From assembly GCF_017983445.1 (NCBI RefSeq), contig NZ_JAGOBJ010000005.1, forward strand, positions 186,001 to 250,000: a DNA stretch of 64,000 bases, given 5' to 3'. The notes beneath the pieces were generated by a model. That model was given only the letters and a program-made list of their open reading frames with translations. It did no database searches and was not told the origin of the DNA. The DNA is from Halomonas sp. (GTDB taxonomy: Bacteria > Pseudomonadota > Gammaproteobacteria > Pseudomonadales > Halomonadaceae). The position numbers were made by a program, and so were the translations under genes. Below, in pieces: positions 1 through 8,290 of the stretch; positions within the stretch are counted from its first letter, which is position 1, and each line of letters opens with the position of its first letter.

Positions 1-60
1 ATAGCCATGCCTGACAAGCCATTTTCATCAAATCGTCAGCGTATCAGTCAACCGACAAGG

Positions 61-1591
61 ATGATCATGACCGCCTCTTTATCCCTTTCAGGTGCCCGCA
101 AAGCGCTCCAGGTGCTGGTTCCACTTCTGTTTCTGACTAGCATGCTTGTGGGTGGATTGGTTCACGCCGCCGAGCAGGGTGCGCCGGGCGCCAGCGCTAC
201 CCCAGCCGCCCCCCCCGGGCGAAGGTCCTGAAAACTCACAGATCGAAACCACCCCATCACCGCTCAAAGACGAGGAGATTCGCCAGCGGATCAGCGGCAT
301 TTTCTCAGAAATCGATGGGCTGGGAGCGGTTGAGGTCAGCGTCATTCAAGGTGTGGTGACACTGGCCGGGGAAACCGCCAATGACCGTAAAGCCCAGCAG
401 GCTGTCAGCCTGTCCAACCGCTTGACTGATGTGGTTATGGTCGACGACCACATCGAGCGCACCCTCGACGTTCAGGATAACGTCGCCACCGCCTACCAGG
501 GCTTGCGGGCGCGGGGCCAGAACCTGATCAGGGCGCTGCCGCTTTTATTGGTGGGCTTTGTGATATTCGGGCTGGTTGCATGGTTTGGAGCCTGGCTATC
601 CAACCGCAAGCGCCTGTGGCTGCGGCTGACACCCAATCCTTTCGTTGCCGAGCTAGTGGCCCAAACCATCAAGGTAATCTTCATTGTGCTCGGATTGATC
701 ATGGCATTGAGCCTGATAGGTGCCGAAACGGTGATCGGCACCCTGCTGGGTGGCGCTGGCGTGATCGGCATTGCCATCGGTTTTGCGGTCAAGGACACGA
801 TCGATAACTACATCGCCTCATTGATGCTCAGCGTCCGTCAGCCGTTTCAGGCGCGCGATCATGTGGTCATCAACGACCGCGAAGGCATCGTGGTTCGCCT
901 GACCTCGCGCGCTACCATTCTCATGACGCTGGAGGGGAACCAGCTACGCATTCCCAACGCCGACGTTTTCAAGGGCATCATCCTCAACTACACCCAAAAC
1001 CCGGAACGTCGCTTCAATTTCGAGCTGGGCGTGGATGCCAACGACGACCCCCTGGCCGCCATCAAGGTGGCCCTTGATGCCCTTAAGGCATTGGAATTCG
1101 TGTTGAACGAGCCCAAAGCCGTTGGCGTTATCAAGAACGTAGGCGATTCCAACATTGTGCTGGAGTTTCTGGGGTGGGTAGATCAGTCCACGACCGACTT
1201 CGGCAAGGCACGCAGTATTGCGATCCGTGAAACCAAGCACGCCCTGGAAAACCAGGGGGTCAGTCTGCCGGAGCCAATCTATCGCTTGAGCTTCACCCCC
1301 AAGCTTGAACACGCGTTAGCGCACCTTCAGGCAGAAGACCCGCAGCGCGAGCCTGCACCCACGCCGCCTGCCTTCACCTCGGATTCGCCCGGCGCCATGC
1401 GGTTGAGCTCCGTTGAAGCCAGAGACAAACAGCAGGCCAAAGCGCGCGCCAAACAGATACTGGAAGGTCGTCAGGCTGAAACGGTACTTGACGCTCGACC
1501 TGACGATAAGCTGATGAAAAAAGTGGACGAGGAAATCGCTCAAAACGCTGATGGTACCGACTTGTTGAGCAAGCACTCGGCGCGGGAGTGA
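61..1591 (+). pseudogene. BON-domain MscS-type mechanosensitive channel, frameshifted at a C8 tract
   Basis: Predicted inner-membrane mechanosensitive channel with a periplasmic BON domain. The signal peptide lies in one frame (start at 61 or 67, hydrophobic stretch then VHAAEQG) and that frame ends at 229. The rest (BON domain around residues 40-105 of the downstream frame, two membrane helices, then the MscS pore helix with GGAGVIGIAIGFAVKD and the beta domain) lies in the next frame and stays open to 1591. The frames meet at a run of eight Cs at 209-216. Losing one C would give an intact protein with a proline-rich linker. The downstream frame could start by itself at 146, but that start has no signal peptide and runs through the signal region out of frame. 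Sequencing error, real mutation and slippage are all possible. Family assignment is confident; broken status is as seen. Confidence 0.8.
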
Positions 1592-1633
1592 GTAGTCTGT
1601 GTCTTTCATCGGGCATGATTTGCAGTGCCCTAC

Positions 1634-1951
1634 TCAGGCATGGGAGAGTTTAAGCCCGACAAGCCCCGCAACGATCAACGTTAAACTCATCAGTTTGAGT
1701 ACGCCCACCGATTCGCCAAACAGCACGATGCCTAAAATGGCGGTTCCCACCGCGCCAATCCCTACCCAAATCGCATAGGCAGTGCCCACGGGCAACGTTT
1801 TTAGCGCCAGGCCCAGCAATAGAAAGCTCGCCCCAAGCGAGAATATCGTCCAGGCGGTGGGCCAGAGTTTTGTAAAGCCCTCCGAATATTTCAGCCCGAT
1901 GGTCCAGCCGATCTCTAAAAGGCCCGCTACAAACAAGATAAACCAGCTCAT
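1634..1951 (-). CDS. sugE: SMR-family exporter, Gdx/SugE type
   Basis: Small multidrug resistance protein of 105 residues with four membrane helices, the usual size of the family. The motifs [15 protein letters not shown] near the N-terminus, [13 protein letters not shown] and [12 protein letters not shown] mark the SugE/Gdx branch, which is known to export guanidinium in exchange for protons, rather than the EmrE branch. It is convergent with the channel gene and lies 76 bases downstream of an acetyltransferase gene on the same strand. No complete guanidine riboswitch was recognised in the leader, although one hairpin with an ACGA loop can be drawn. The family call is firm; the guanidinium substrate is inferred from the branch. 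Confidence 0.88.
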   Translation of the reverse strand: MSWFILFVAGLLEIGWTIGLKYSEGFTKLWPTAWTIFSLGASFLLLGLALKTLPVGTAYAIWVGIGAVGTAILGIVLFGESVGVLKLMSLTLIVAGLVGLKLSHA

Positions 1952-2027
1952 GTATTCCCCTTTTTAGTACCGGGGCCGCCCCCTGACGAAAATCGAGCGG
2001 TGAAGTCGTACTCACTTAAAGCGGCGA

Positions 2028-2582
2028 CTATGTTCGGTGATCACTCACCAGTCTGCCATACATGGCCGAGTCCGAGACGATGCCATTAATTTCCCAACGC
2101 TCTCGTAGCAGGCCCTCCCTTAAAAAACCCAGTTTCCCCAGCGCCTTCGCTGAAGACTGATTATTCGGATCGATCTCGGCTTCGATACGCCGAAGTCCCA
2201 GCGAAGTAAATCCGTACTGTATTAACGCCTCCCCCGCCTCACTGATATAACCTTTTCCCCAACAAGCACGACCCAACCCAAAACCTATCTCGGCACGTTT
2301 GGATTCCTGGTCATAACTGAACAGCATACATTTCCCTGCCAACTCACCTGTCGACTTCAAATAGATGCCGAGTACAAGCGCCTCGTGACGATGCATCGAA
2401 GCGGCACTTTCATCGATGAAATCAAGGGCGTCCTGAAGGGTGGACCATGAGGGCGTATTCCAATAACGCATGACCTCCGGATCGGAGAAAATCTCCAGCA
2501 GGCTTTGCGAATCGTTTACGGCGATAGGCTTCAGCGTTAATCGTTCGGTTTCAATCACGGGTAAGAATAAATCTTTCGACAT
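2028..2582 (-). CDS. GNAT-family N-acetyltransferase (RimJ/RimL type)
   Basis: 184-residue acetyltransferase. The N-terminal IETERLTLKPIAVND is the standard opening of the RimJ/RimL/SpeG group. The acetyl-CoA site is seen as a variant of the R/Q-x-x-G-x-G/A motif (GLGRACWGKGYISEA, residues about 103-117). LGLRRIEAEIDPNNQSSAKALGKLGF is the conserved C-terminal part. Substrates in this group range from ribosomal protein N-termini to small amines and antibiotics, and the sequence does not say which applies. The gene stands upstream of sugE and may share a transcript with it. Confidence 0.85.
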   Translation of the reverse strand: MSKDLFLPVIETERLTLKPIAVNDSQSLLEIFSDPEVMRYWNTPSWSTLQDALDFIDESAASMHRHEALVLGIYLKSTGELAGKCMLFSYDQESKRAEIGFGLGRACWGKGYISEAGEALIQYGFTSLGLRRIEAEIDPNNQSSAKALGKLGFLREGLLRERWEINGIVSDSAMYGRLVSDHRT

Positions 2583-2855
2583 ACACTGCCCTTACAAGAA
2601 TAGCGCCGCGCTGCTCGGTAAACATGAAGCGCAGCAACGCAGCAACGATTTAACTAGGTTTGGCTCAGTACTGCTTCAATTCAATACAGGCCCGAAAAAG
2701 CTGCGTTCATAGCTGACGATACAATTGACCTTCTTGAGGTCGATGACTTGCTTAACATAGCAAGTGATCATCGATACATACTCTCGGTATCTGATTGATG
2801 CATATCGCGAAGCTTGATTTACACCCACATAGGGTAGCGGTATAGACGTCCAATT

Positions 2856-3398
2856 TCAGCGGTTTGCCACGGCTTTTTCTACCATCCTCAGCATAAACGC
2901 CACTCGCTCTTCGGCGCTGCCGTGCGGAACTTCCAGGGTTTCATAGCCCCACTGCTGATACCAACTTTTCATCCCCTTGAACACCTCGATGGCCTCATCA
3001 AACGTTTGATCGCGCTCTGAATCCTTACCGTAAATCGCCTCCCATGGAGGAAGAAGAAAGACGACATCGTTATAGGGGAATGCTTGAACGTACTCCGCAG
3101 TTTCACTGTGCGTTAACGCATTTTCCGCCTCAAGCATATACAGCGCATCCAACACTCCGCGATCAAAGAACATTACGTCGCAGGCGTTTGCATCGCGGTA
3201 CTTGTCGATATCCGCGCTGAGTATTTGCTGGGCAAAAGCGACTGGGCCCGGCCGAGGTGATAACCCCGCTGCTAACCGCTCCTTGATGATTCTCCTGGCA
3301 GATTCGGGTACAAAAGGGTAGCCACGCTCTCCCAATGCATTAAGAAGTGTTGTTTTTCCGGCGCCGGGGCCGCCGGTGAGTACGAAACGATGGTTCAT
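2856..3398 (-). CDS. AAA ATPase of the AAA_28 type (predicted NTPase/kinase)
   Basis: About 180 residues. The Walker A motif TGGPGAGKTTLL follows the start MNHRFVL immediately, which is why that start (3398) is preferred over the ATG at 3428. The protein has SARRIIKERLAAGLSPRPG and a Walker B-like DVMFFDRGVLDALY, the layout of the AAA_28 family of small predicted NTP-binding or kinase-like proteins. No function is established from sequence. It is a single gene with about 270 bases upstream before the acetyltransferase start and nothing recognisable in that gap. Confidence 0.75.
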   Translation of the reverse strand: MNHRFVLTGGPGAGKTTLLNALGERGYPFVPESARRIIKERLAAGLSPRPGPVAFAQQILSADIDKYRDANACDVMFFDRGVLDALYMLEAENALTHSETAEYVQAFPYNDVVFLLPPWEAIYGKDSERDQTFDEAIEVFKGMKSWYQQWGYETLEVPHGSAEERVAFMLRMVEKAVANR

Positions 3399-3475
3399 AT
3401 TATCCCTAACGATAAAGCTCAGCGGCACGCAAAGCTGCTCAGGGGCTTAACGAAAAGCTGTAACGCATTAAAACG

Positions 3476-3604
3476 TTAACTTTTTATGCGTTTTGGCCCA
3501 AGATGCTTACAAAGTTCACCAGTCATTTCACACTTGCCATATTCAATGAACTGGCATGCAGTGCCCCCACCTCCCCATAGCCTTTCCGTTTCATAAATTT
3601 GCAC
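3476..3604 (-). CDS. Possible small cysteine-containing protein (42 residues)
   Basis: A short reading frame begins with GTG eleven bases after the stop of the flavodoxin gene. An AGGAG ribosome-binding-like stretch lies just upstream, though its spacing is tight. The product contains WGGGGTACQFIEYGKC and GELCKHLGPKRIK, with three cysteines and a histidine in a compact C-x7-C-x6-C-x-H arrangement. I do not recognise the family. The compositional bias towards Gly, Cys and Lys and the coupling to the gene above suggest it is translated, but a frame this short can arise by chance. Confidence 0.35.
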   Translation of the reverse strand: MQIYETERLWGGGGTACQFIEYGKCEMTGELCKHLGPKRIKS

Positions 3605-3614
3605 CCTCTCCTCT

Positions 3615-4175
3615 TCACGCCGCGAGCTTTTTGCCAACTTGCACTACCCGCTGACCTAAATAACGTGCAGCAAGTAAATCCGTTTCATTGAGCTCAGTAT
3701 CCACAGAATGAGCGATAAGCCCAGACTGCGCACCCAGCCTATTTCGCTTTGCGGGATCATAGTTGCCCGGTATATCCAGACCCACCCAAAACATACCATG
3801 TTGATTAGCGAACACTTGCAGGTACTGAATGGTATTCAGTTGATCTCCACTTAAGTTAGCGCCAATGGTAAAACCAGCTGCTATTTTGTTTGCCCATACT
3901 TGCGTTGCCCACCACTCACTTGTGGCATCCGTAAACGCCTTAAACTGCGCTGATACGCAGCCCATATAAGTAGGGGAGCCAAAAATAATCGCATCAGCAG
4001 TATCTAAACTCCGCAGCAGCTCAATGTTAACGAAACGCCCTTCAACAATATCGGCGCCCACAATTTCTACTGCGACCACTTCAACACCAGATTCCATTGC
4101 AGCTCCTGATGCAACCGATTGGGCCAACCTTTTGGTATTGCCTGTAGCAGAATGAAAAACAACGGCGACTTTCAC
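3615..4175 (-). CDS. Flavodoxin-family protein (WrbA-like)
   Basis: 186 residues with the flavodoxin fold. FHSATGNTKRLAQSVASGA near the N-terminus is the FMN phosphate-binding loop, and IIFGSPTYMGCVSAQFKAF is the second FMN-contact segment. The GSPTYMG form is typical of WrbA and related NAD(P)H:quinone oxidoreductases. A role in quinone or other low-potential electron transfer is likely. The neighbouring SoxR-controlled VOC gene and soxR make an oxidative-stress connection plausible, but this gene has no SoxR box of its own. Confidence 0.82.
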   Translation of the reverse strand: MKVAVVFHSATGNTKRLAQSVASGAAMESGVEVVAVEIVGADIVEGRFVNIELLRSLDTADAIIFGSPTYMGCVSAQFKAFTDATSEWWATQVWANKIAAGFTIGANLSGDQLNTIQYLQVFANQHGMFWVGLDIPGNYDPAKRNRLGAQSGLIAHSVDTELNETDLLAARYLGQRVVQVGKKLAA

Positions 4176-4221
4176 TACACTCCCCCCCTTACAGTTGCTC
4201 TGATTCTTTCTACACTGCTGA

Positions 4222-4647
4222 TTAAAGCGTATCGCGATTTAAATTACGCTCTGCCGGTATATCACTCAGATACTCCACAAACTCCACTTCAAACCCGGCC
4301 GGGTCAACGAAGTAAACGTTTTTACGAAACGGCTCGTTGGCACCCGGTTTGGCAACGGCGAAGCCCACGTTATTTAATCGAGCTACCACGGCATCTAGGT
4401 TGTCGGTCACGTAGGCAAAGTGGGCCAGGCCCACGCTATGGCCTTCCAGCGCCCGGTTCTCCCCTTCGCCATGATCGCTTAACGCCAGGTAATGCCGGTC
4501 ATCACCAAAGTGCACCCACTTGCGCGGTTTGCCGTACCACTCCCCCCGCCCCTCATCGCGTATATGCCAGTGTGGGAAAGCGGCGCGATAAAAATTCAGC
4601 ATGGCATCCATATCAGCAACGACCAGATTCACGTGTTCCAAGTACAT
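4222..4647 (-). CDS. VOC-superfamily (glyoxalase/dioxygenase fold) protein under a SoxR box
   Basis: 141 residues, a single vicinal-oxygen-chelate module. It begins MYLEHVNLVVADMDAMLNFY and ends with NVYFVDPAGFEVEFVEY, the paired beta-alpha-beta elements of the fold, with metal-ligand candidates His5 and the Glu of the second strand. A good ribosome-binding site (AAGGAG) lies six bases before the ATG. It is transcribed away from soxR, with one SoxR palindrome between the two genes. By context it should be induced by redox-cycling compounds and may modify or sequester them. The exact reaction is unknown. Confidence 0.85.
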   Translation of the reverse strand: MYLEHVNLVVADMDAMLNFYRAAFPHWHIRDEGRGEWYGKPRKWVHFGDDRHYLALSDHGEGENRALEGHSVGLAHFAYVTDNLDAVVARLNNVGFAVAKPGANEPFRKNVYFVDPAGFEVEFVEYLSDIPAERNLNRDTL

Positions 4648-4684
4648 GTTGTTCTCCTTGCGTGGGTTCGGATAAAAGGTTAAA

Positions 4685-4704
4685 ACCTCAACCCAAGTTG
4701 AGGT
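4685..4704. promoter_or_regulatory. SoxR operator between the VOC gene and soxR
   Basis: ACCTCAAC, four bases, then GTTGAGGT: perfect eight-base arms. It matches the classical SoxR box (CCTCAAG...CTTGAGG). It sits 38 bases from each start codon. On the minus strand a TTTACC and a weak TAACCT are 19 bases apart around it, the long spacing used by MerR-family activators, so the VOC gene is the likely target. Confidence 0.85.
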
Positions 4705-4742
4705 AAAGCTTTTTTTGAACCAGCATAAGAATGGGAGCGAGA

Positions 4743-5213
4743 ATGGCGGATGCGAACTGGAGTGTCGGCAAGGTGGCCAAACGCTGCGGCATTAATATTA
4801 GCGCCCTGCACTTTTACGAGCAGCAAGGACTCATTCAAAGCTCGCGCAATACAGGCAATCAGCGCCGCTATAAACCGGAGGTGCTAAGGCGAATTTCGGT
4901 GATCAAAGCCGCGCAGAAAGTGGGCGTTAGCCTGGATGAAATCAAGCAGGCTTTTGAATCACTGCCCAACAACCGCACACCCACGGTGGAAGATTGGCAG
5001 CAGCTTTCCAAGAATTGGCAGAGGATGTTGGATGGCCGCATTGCCTACCTGCAAACGCTGCGTAATAACCTGAGCGGGTGTATCGGCTGCGGTTGTTTGA
5101 GTATGACGAGCTGTCCGCTGTATAACCCTGAGGATGAATTAGCTAAGGTGGGGAGCGGGCCGGTGTTGCTGGATCGGGCGGAGGAACGAGCTGCCGGTGA
5201 TAGAAACACTTAA
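4743..5213 (+). CDS. soxR: SoxR redox-sensing MerR-family activator
   Basis: 156 residues. The MerR-type winged helix-turn-helix (WSVGKVAKRCGINISALHFYE) is at the N-terminus, followed by a dimerisation helix and a C113-x2-C116-x-C118-x5-C124 cluster that binds the [2Fe-2S] centre. All four ligands are present. Oxidation or nitrosylation of the cluster lets SoxR activate promoters with a 19-bp spacer. The start at 4743 is chosen because GGGAG lies at proper spacing before it; an in-frame ATG at 4731 would add four residues. It is divergent from the VOC gene and shares the SoxR box, so it probably also regulates itself. Confidence 0.93.
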   Translation: MADANWSVGKVAKRCGINISALHFYEQQGLIQSSRNTGNQRRYKPEVLRRISVIKAAQKVGVSLDEIKQAFESLPNNRTPTVEDWQQLSKNWQRMLDGRIAYLQTLRNNLSGCIGCGCLSMTSCPLYNPEDELAKVGSGPVLLDRAEERAAGDRNT

Positions 5214-5269
5214 GTGCCATGAAATTCGCAAAATAAGTCTGAGCAGCTTTAACACGGCGCAGGCGATAG

Positions 5270-5420
5270 CGTTCAGAGCGACTCCAGTATTGGCCAGCGG
5301 CTGCGTCACGCCCTGAACGATAATGGAGGCATCAACGCGAGCGCCCTGCACTTCTACGAGCAACAAGCGCTGGTGCAAAGCACATGCAACGCGGTAAATC
5401 AGCGCCGCTACAAGCACTAC
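5270..5420 (+). pseudogene. Decayed fragment of a second soxR-like gene
   Basis: Read from 5331, the sequence translates as INASALHFYEQQALVQS...NAVNQRRYKHY. It matches residues 17-45 of the intact SoxR next door at most positions, and the DNA match is visible too (gcgccctgcacttctacgag, aatcagcgccgctacaa). Weaker similarity to the start of soxR (ggccagcggctgcg) can be traced back to about 5270. There is no start codon, no C-terminal half and no cysteine cluster. It looks like a tandem copy or a leftover of recombination, now forming the leader of rhlE. Confidence 0.75.
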
Positions 5421-5479
5421 GCTATACTGCGACATATTTTTATTTCGACACACCTTACGACACTTCGTCAGAGCTTCCC

Positions 5480-6676
5480 ATGCCCTTTGCAAAACTAGGC
5501 TTATCCAGCCCGCTGGTTCAAGCGATTACCGAACTTGGCTATACAACGCCCACGCCCATCCAGGAACAAGCGATTCCCGTCATTCTCTCGGGCAAGGACC
5601 TGGTCGCCACCGCCCAAACCGGCACGGGTAAAACCGCGGCCTTCGTTCTGCCGCTGCTTGAACGCTTTAGTACGGCAGGTGAGCTACGCGGCAAACGCAT
5701 TCGTGCACTGATTCTGGTGCCGACCCGTGAGCTGGCGGTGCAGGTAGAAGCCAGCGTGGCGCAATACGCGAAGCACCTGCCCCTGACATCCATGGCCGCG
5801 TACGGGGGCGTGGATACCCAACCGCAAAAAGAGCGTTTGATCGAAGGGGTCGATATTCTCGTCGCCACGCCGGGCAGACTGCTGGATCTAGCGCATCAGC
5901 GTGCGGTTCACTTCGATGAACTGGACATCATGGTATTGGACGAAGCGGACCGCATGGTCGACATGGGCTTTGTCGACGATATCCACAAGATCATCGTCCG
6001 TCTGCCCGAAAAACGTCAGAACCTGCTGTTCACGGCCACCATGACCAATGAGGTTCGGGCGCTGGCCTATGACTTTTCAGACAGCAAGAAGACCGAGCTG
6101 GCGGCGGATATCTCCATTACGCCTAACGTCCGCGCTGCTGCCAGCATTGAGCAATGGCTCATTGCAGTAGACAAAGACACCAAATCCGCCCTGTTGAGCC
6201 ATCTGATCAACGAGCAAAACTGGGATCAGGCGCTGATTTTCGTCGAGAAAAAACACAGCGCCGCCAAGCTAGTGGCTCAACTGGAAAAGCGCGGCATCAC
6301 CGCAGATTCCATTCATGGCGGCAGAAGCCAGGCGATGCGCGAAACGGTGTTGGGCCAGTTCAAATCTGGCGAGCTCAAGTACCTGGTAGCCACGGGCGTG
6401 GCCGCGCGGGGTCTGGATATTGGCGAGCTGAGCCGGGTGGTGAATTACGATCTACCCTTCCCGGCGGAAGAGTACATTCACCGCATTGGCCGAACCGGCC
6501 GCGCGGGTGCCACGGGTGAAGCCATCTCGCTGGTCGACATCAGCGATTTCAAGAATCTGTGCGCCATCGAAAAGCGCTTGAACAGCACCATCGAGCGCCG
6601 GGAAATTGCCGAGTTCCCGGTGAACAAAGCGCTACCCGTATCGAACTTGAACCACGTTAAAAAAAGCAAACGTTAA
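5480..6676 (+). CDS. rhlE: DEAD-box ATP-dependent RNA helicase, RhlE type
   Basis: 398 residues with all helicase motifs in order: Q motif TPTPIQEQA, motif I AQTGTGKT (45-52), PTRELAVQ, TPGR, DEAD (about 153), TAT, ATGVAARGLDIGEL and HRIGRTGRAG. It unwinds short RNA duplexes in ribosome assembly or mRNA turnover. The start MPFAKLGLSSP at 5480 matches the RhlE N-terminus. An upstream in-frame start at 5384 would translate the soxR remnant and is rejected. The C-terminal tail is short and basic (NHVKKSKR) without a long RNA-binding extension. Confidence 0.92.
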   Translation: MPFAKLGLSSPLVQAITELGYTTPTPIQEQAIPVILSGKDLVATAQTGTGKTAAFVLPLLERFSTAGELRGKRIRALILVPTRELAVQVEASVAQYAKHLPLTSMAAYGGVDTQPQKERLIEGVDILVATPGRLLDLAHQRAVHFDELDIMVLDEADRMVDMGFVDDIHKIIVRLPEKRQNLLFTATMTNEVRALAYDFSDSKKTELAADISITPNVRAAASIEQWLIAVDKDTKSALLSHLINEQNWDQALIFVEKKHSAAKLVAQLEKRGITADSIHGGRSQAMRETVLGQFKSGELKYLVATGVAARGLDIGELSRVVNYDLPFPAEEYIHRIGRTGRAGATGEAISLVDISDFKNLCAIEKRLNSTIERREIAEFPVNKALPVSNLNHVKKSKR

Positions 6677-6687
6677 GGCCTGATCTG

Positions 6688-6723
6688 AAAGCCCACCTGT
6701 TGAACGAAAAACGGGTGGGCTTT
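6688..6723. terminator. Bidirectional rho-independent terminator between rhlE and the Rho-like gene
   Basis: Stem GCCCACC (6691-6697) pairs with GGTGGGC (6714-6720), flanked by AAA before and TTTT after, so it can act on both strands. It lies 12 bases after the rhlE stop and 17 bases past the end of the convergent Rho-like gene. Confidence 0.85.
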
Positions 6724-6739
6724 TCTACTCACCCAACCG

Positions 6740-7693
6740 CTAGGTGGGTAAAAACGCGTCCAACAGCTCGGCATTGGTCGGGTATTTCTCCAATAGCTCA
6801 AACAGCTTCTGCGCGCCTTCCACCGGCTTGAGCTGGGTCAATGCGCGACGCAGTGTGCGTACCTTTTCAATATCCTTGGCATCGATCAAAAGCTCTTCAC
6901 GGCGGGTGCTGCTCTTGGCGATATCGATGGCCGGGAAGATCCGCTGGCTTGCCACGTCGCGGGACAGCACGATTTCCATATTGCCCGTACCCTTGAACTC
7001 CTCGAATATCACCTGATCCATCCGGCTTCCGGTATCCACCAGCACTGTGGCCAGAATCGTCAGCGACCCACCGTTTTCGATCTTTCGCGCCGCACCGAAC
7101 AGCTTTCGCGGTATTTCCATCGCCCGGCTATCCAACCCGCCGGACATGGTACGGCCATTGCTCCGCTGCTCAGCATTATGCACACGCGAAAGCCTCGTTA
7201 ATGAGTCGATCACGATCATTACGTCATGGCCTTCACCGGCTTGCCTACGCGCTGTATCCAAGAGCTGATCGGCCAACCGCACGTGGTGCGTGTAGGTTTC
7301 GTCTGAAGACGATGCATGCACTTCTGCCGACACACTGCGCTTGAAATCCGTCACCTCTTCCGGGCGCTCATCGATCAGCAAAGCATACAGCTTGATATCT
7401 GGGTACGCCTCGGCCACGGCTTGGCAAATATGTTTTAGCAGCGTTGTTTTGCCAGAGCCTGGCGGCGCTACGATCAACCCGCGTTGGCCCATCCCTATGG
7501 GTGTGATCAAATCCATTGCCCGCACGCTGCGCTGGCTGGAACCAGCTTCTAAATCAATGCGGGGGGAAGGATGAATAGCGATGCCATTTAGAAAGCGTTT
7601 TTCGGGGTCATCGGGGAATTGATCTTCAACTTTGTCGGCGGGCTTGGCCTCTTGCTGCCTTTTGACTTTCAAGCCTAGTGTTTTTCTCGTCAT
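6740..7693 (-). CDS. Short Rho-like hexameric ATPase lacking the RNA-binding N-terminal domain
   Basis: 317 residues from the start chosen (an ATG at 7729 would give 329). It aligns by eye with the C-terminal two thirds of transcription termination factor Rho: MDLITPIGMGQRGLIVAPP, Walker A APPGSGKTT (76-84), LIDERPEEVTDFKR, VMIVIDSLTRLSR, the Q-loop region SGGLDSRAMEIPRKLFGAAR, EEFKGTGNMEIVLSRD, and FPAIDIAKSSTRREELL. The first 50 residues are charged and look unstructured. The helical bundle and cold-shock-type RNA-binding domain of normal Rho (about 130 residues) are absent. Ordinary Rho is expected elsewhere in the genome. This could be a Rho paralogue acting on RNA only through its secondary site, a Rho partner, or a motor with another job. 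Confidence 0.85.
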   Translation of the reverse strand: MTRKTLGLKVKRQQEAKPADKVEDQFPDDPEKRFLNGIAIHPSPRIDLEAGSSQRSVRAMDLITPIGMGQRGLIVAPPGSGKTTLLKHICQAVAEAYPDIKLYALLIDERPEEVTDFKRSVSAEVHASSSDETYTHHVRLADQLLDTARRQAGEGHDVMIVIDSLTRLSRVHNAEQRSNGRTMSGGLDSRAMEIPRKLFGAARKIENGGSLTILATVLVDTGSRMDQVIFEEFKGTGNMEIVLSRDVASQRIFPAIDIAKSSTRREELLIDAKDIEKVRTLRRALTQLKPVEGAQKLFELLEKYPTNAELLDAFLPT

Positions 7694-7780
7694 AAGATCG
7701 ATGGATCGCCTTGGGTAAGCTGAGTGCATAGAGTAATGGCTGGGGTTTGAAAATGGTATTGGTCTCGTACCAACACTACT

Positions 7781-8115
7781 TCAGCCATTTTCAGTGAACT
7801 GCGGTAAATCGCCGGTGATCTCGAACCACGGCGCCTTGTTGCCACGAGCACATGGCGGTTTGAGCGCATACCGGAATCAACATCGAGGGAGCCAAGAGGA
7901 AGCGCGTAAACCTGCGGCTTTTCGGTGAACCGGGTATAAATACTGGACCCACAGGTCTAGCAAAACACCTTGAACTCCCCGGCGACGACTAGTAGGTTTT
8001 AAGCTCCCCTGACGGTTCGCTAGTCACTGGCCTGTCCTTGGCACAGGGTCGAAATGCGACCGCGTGGAGCTTGCGGCACATCGAGCAGTGACAGTGATAA
8101 ACGTTGGTAAGAGAG
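7781..8115 (-). pseudogene. GFA-family (glutathione-dependent formaldehyde-activating enzyme-like) pseudogene
   Basis: On the minus strand the sequence encodes HCHCSMCRKLHAVAF, an in-frame stop after GELKTY, then GEFKVFC, another stop, TCGSSIYTRFTEKP, and, after a change of frame, NKAPWFEITGDLPQF and a natural stop at 7781-7783. These are the zinc-binding CHCSMCRK, the second CxxCGS site and the conserved C-terminal end of GFA-domain proteins. Two nonsense codons, one frameshift and a missing N-terminus make it a pseudogene. The remaining stretch to 8290 shows no gene. Confidence 0.8.
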
Positions 8116-8290
8116 CCTGTTATTTCGTATTAGATTCCGCCGCACAGGTAGCTACCTGATAGGGTTATTTTTTAAACTCGCTATTTGATAGTGCCTTGCT
8201 CACCGGTAAACTGTGAGCGAAGCGAGTAATTTATCCGAGTACAGCAACTTCTTATAAGTCCTTTTTTCTCTGCAATCATATATAGAAAAT

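Noticed and set aside
1952..2027. Possible guanidine-II riboswitch before the Gdx/SugE gene
   Set aside because: One hairpin with an ACGA loop can be drawn on the minus strand, but its stem has a mismatch and the required second ACGR hairpin is missing.
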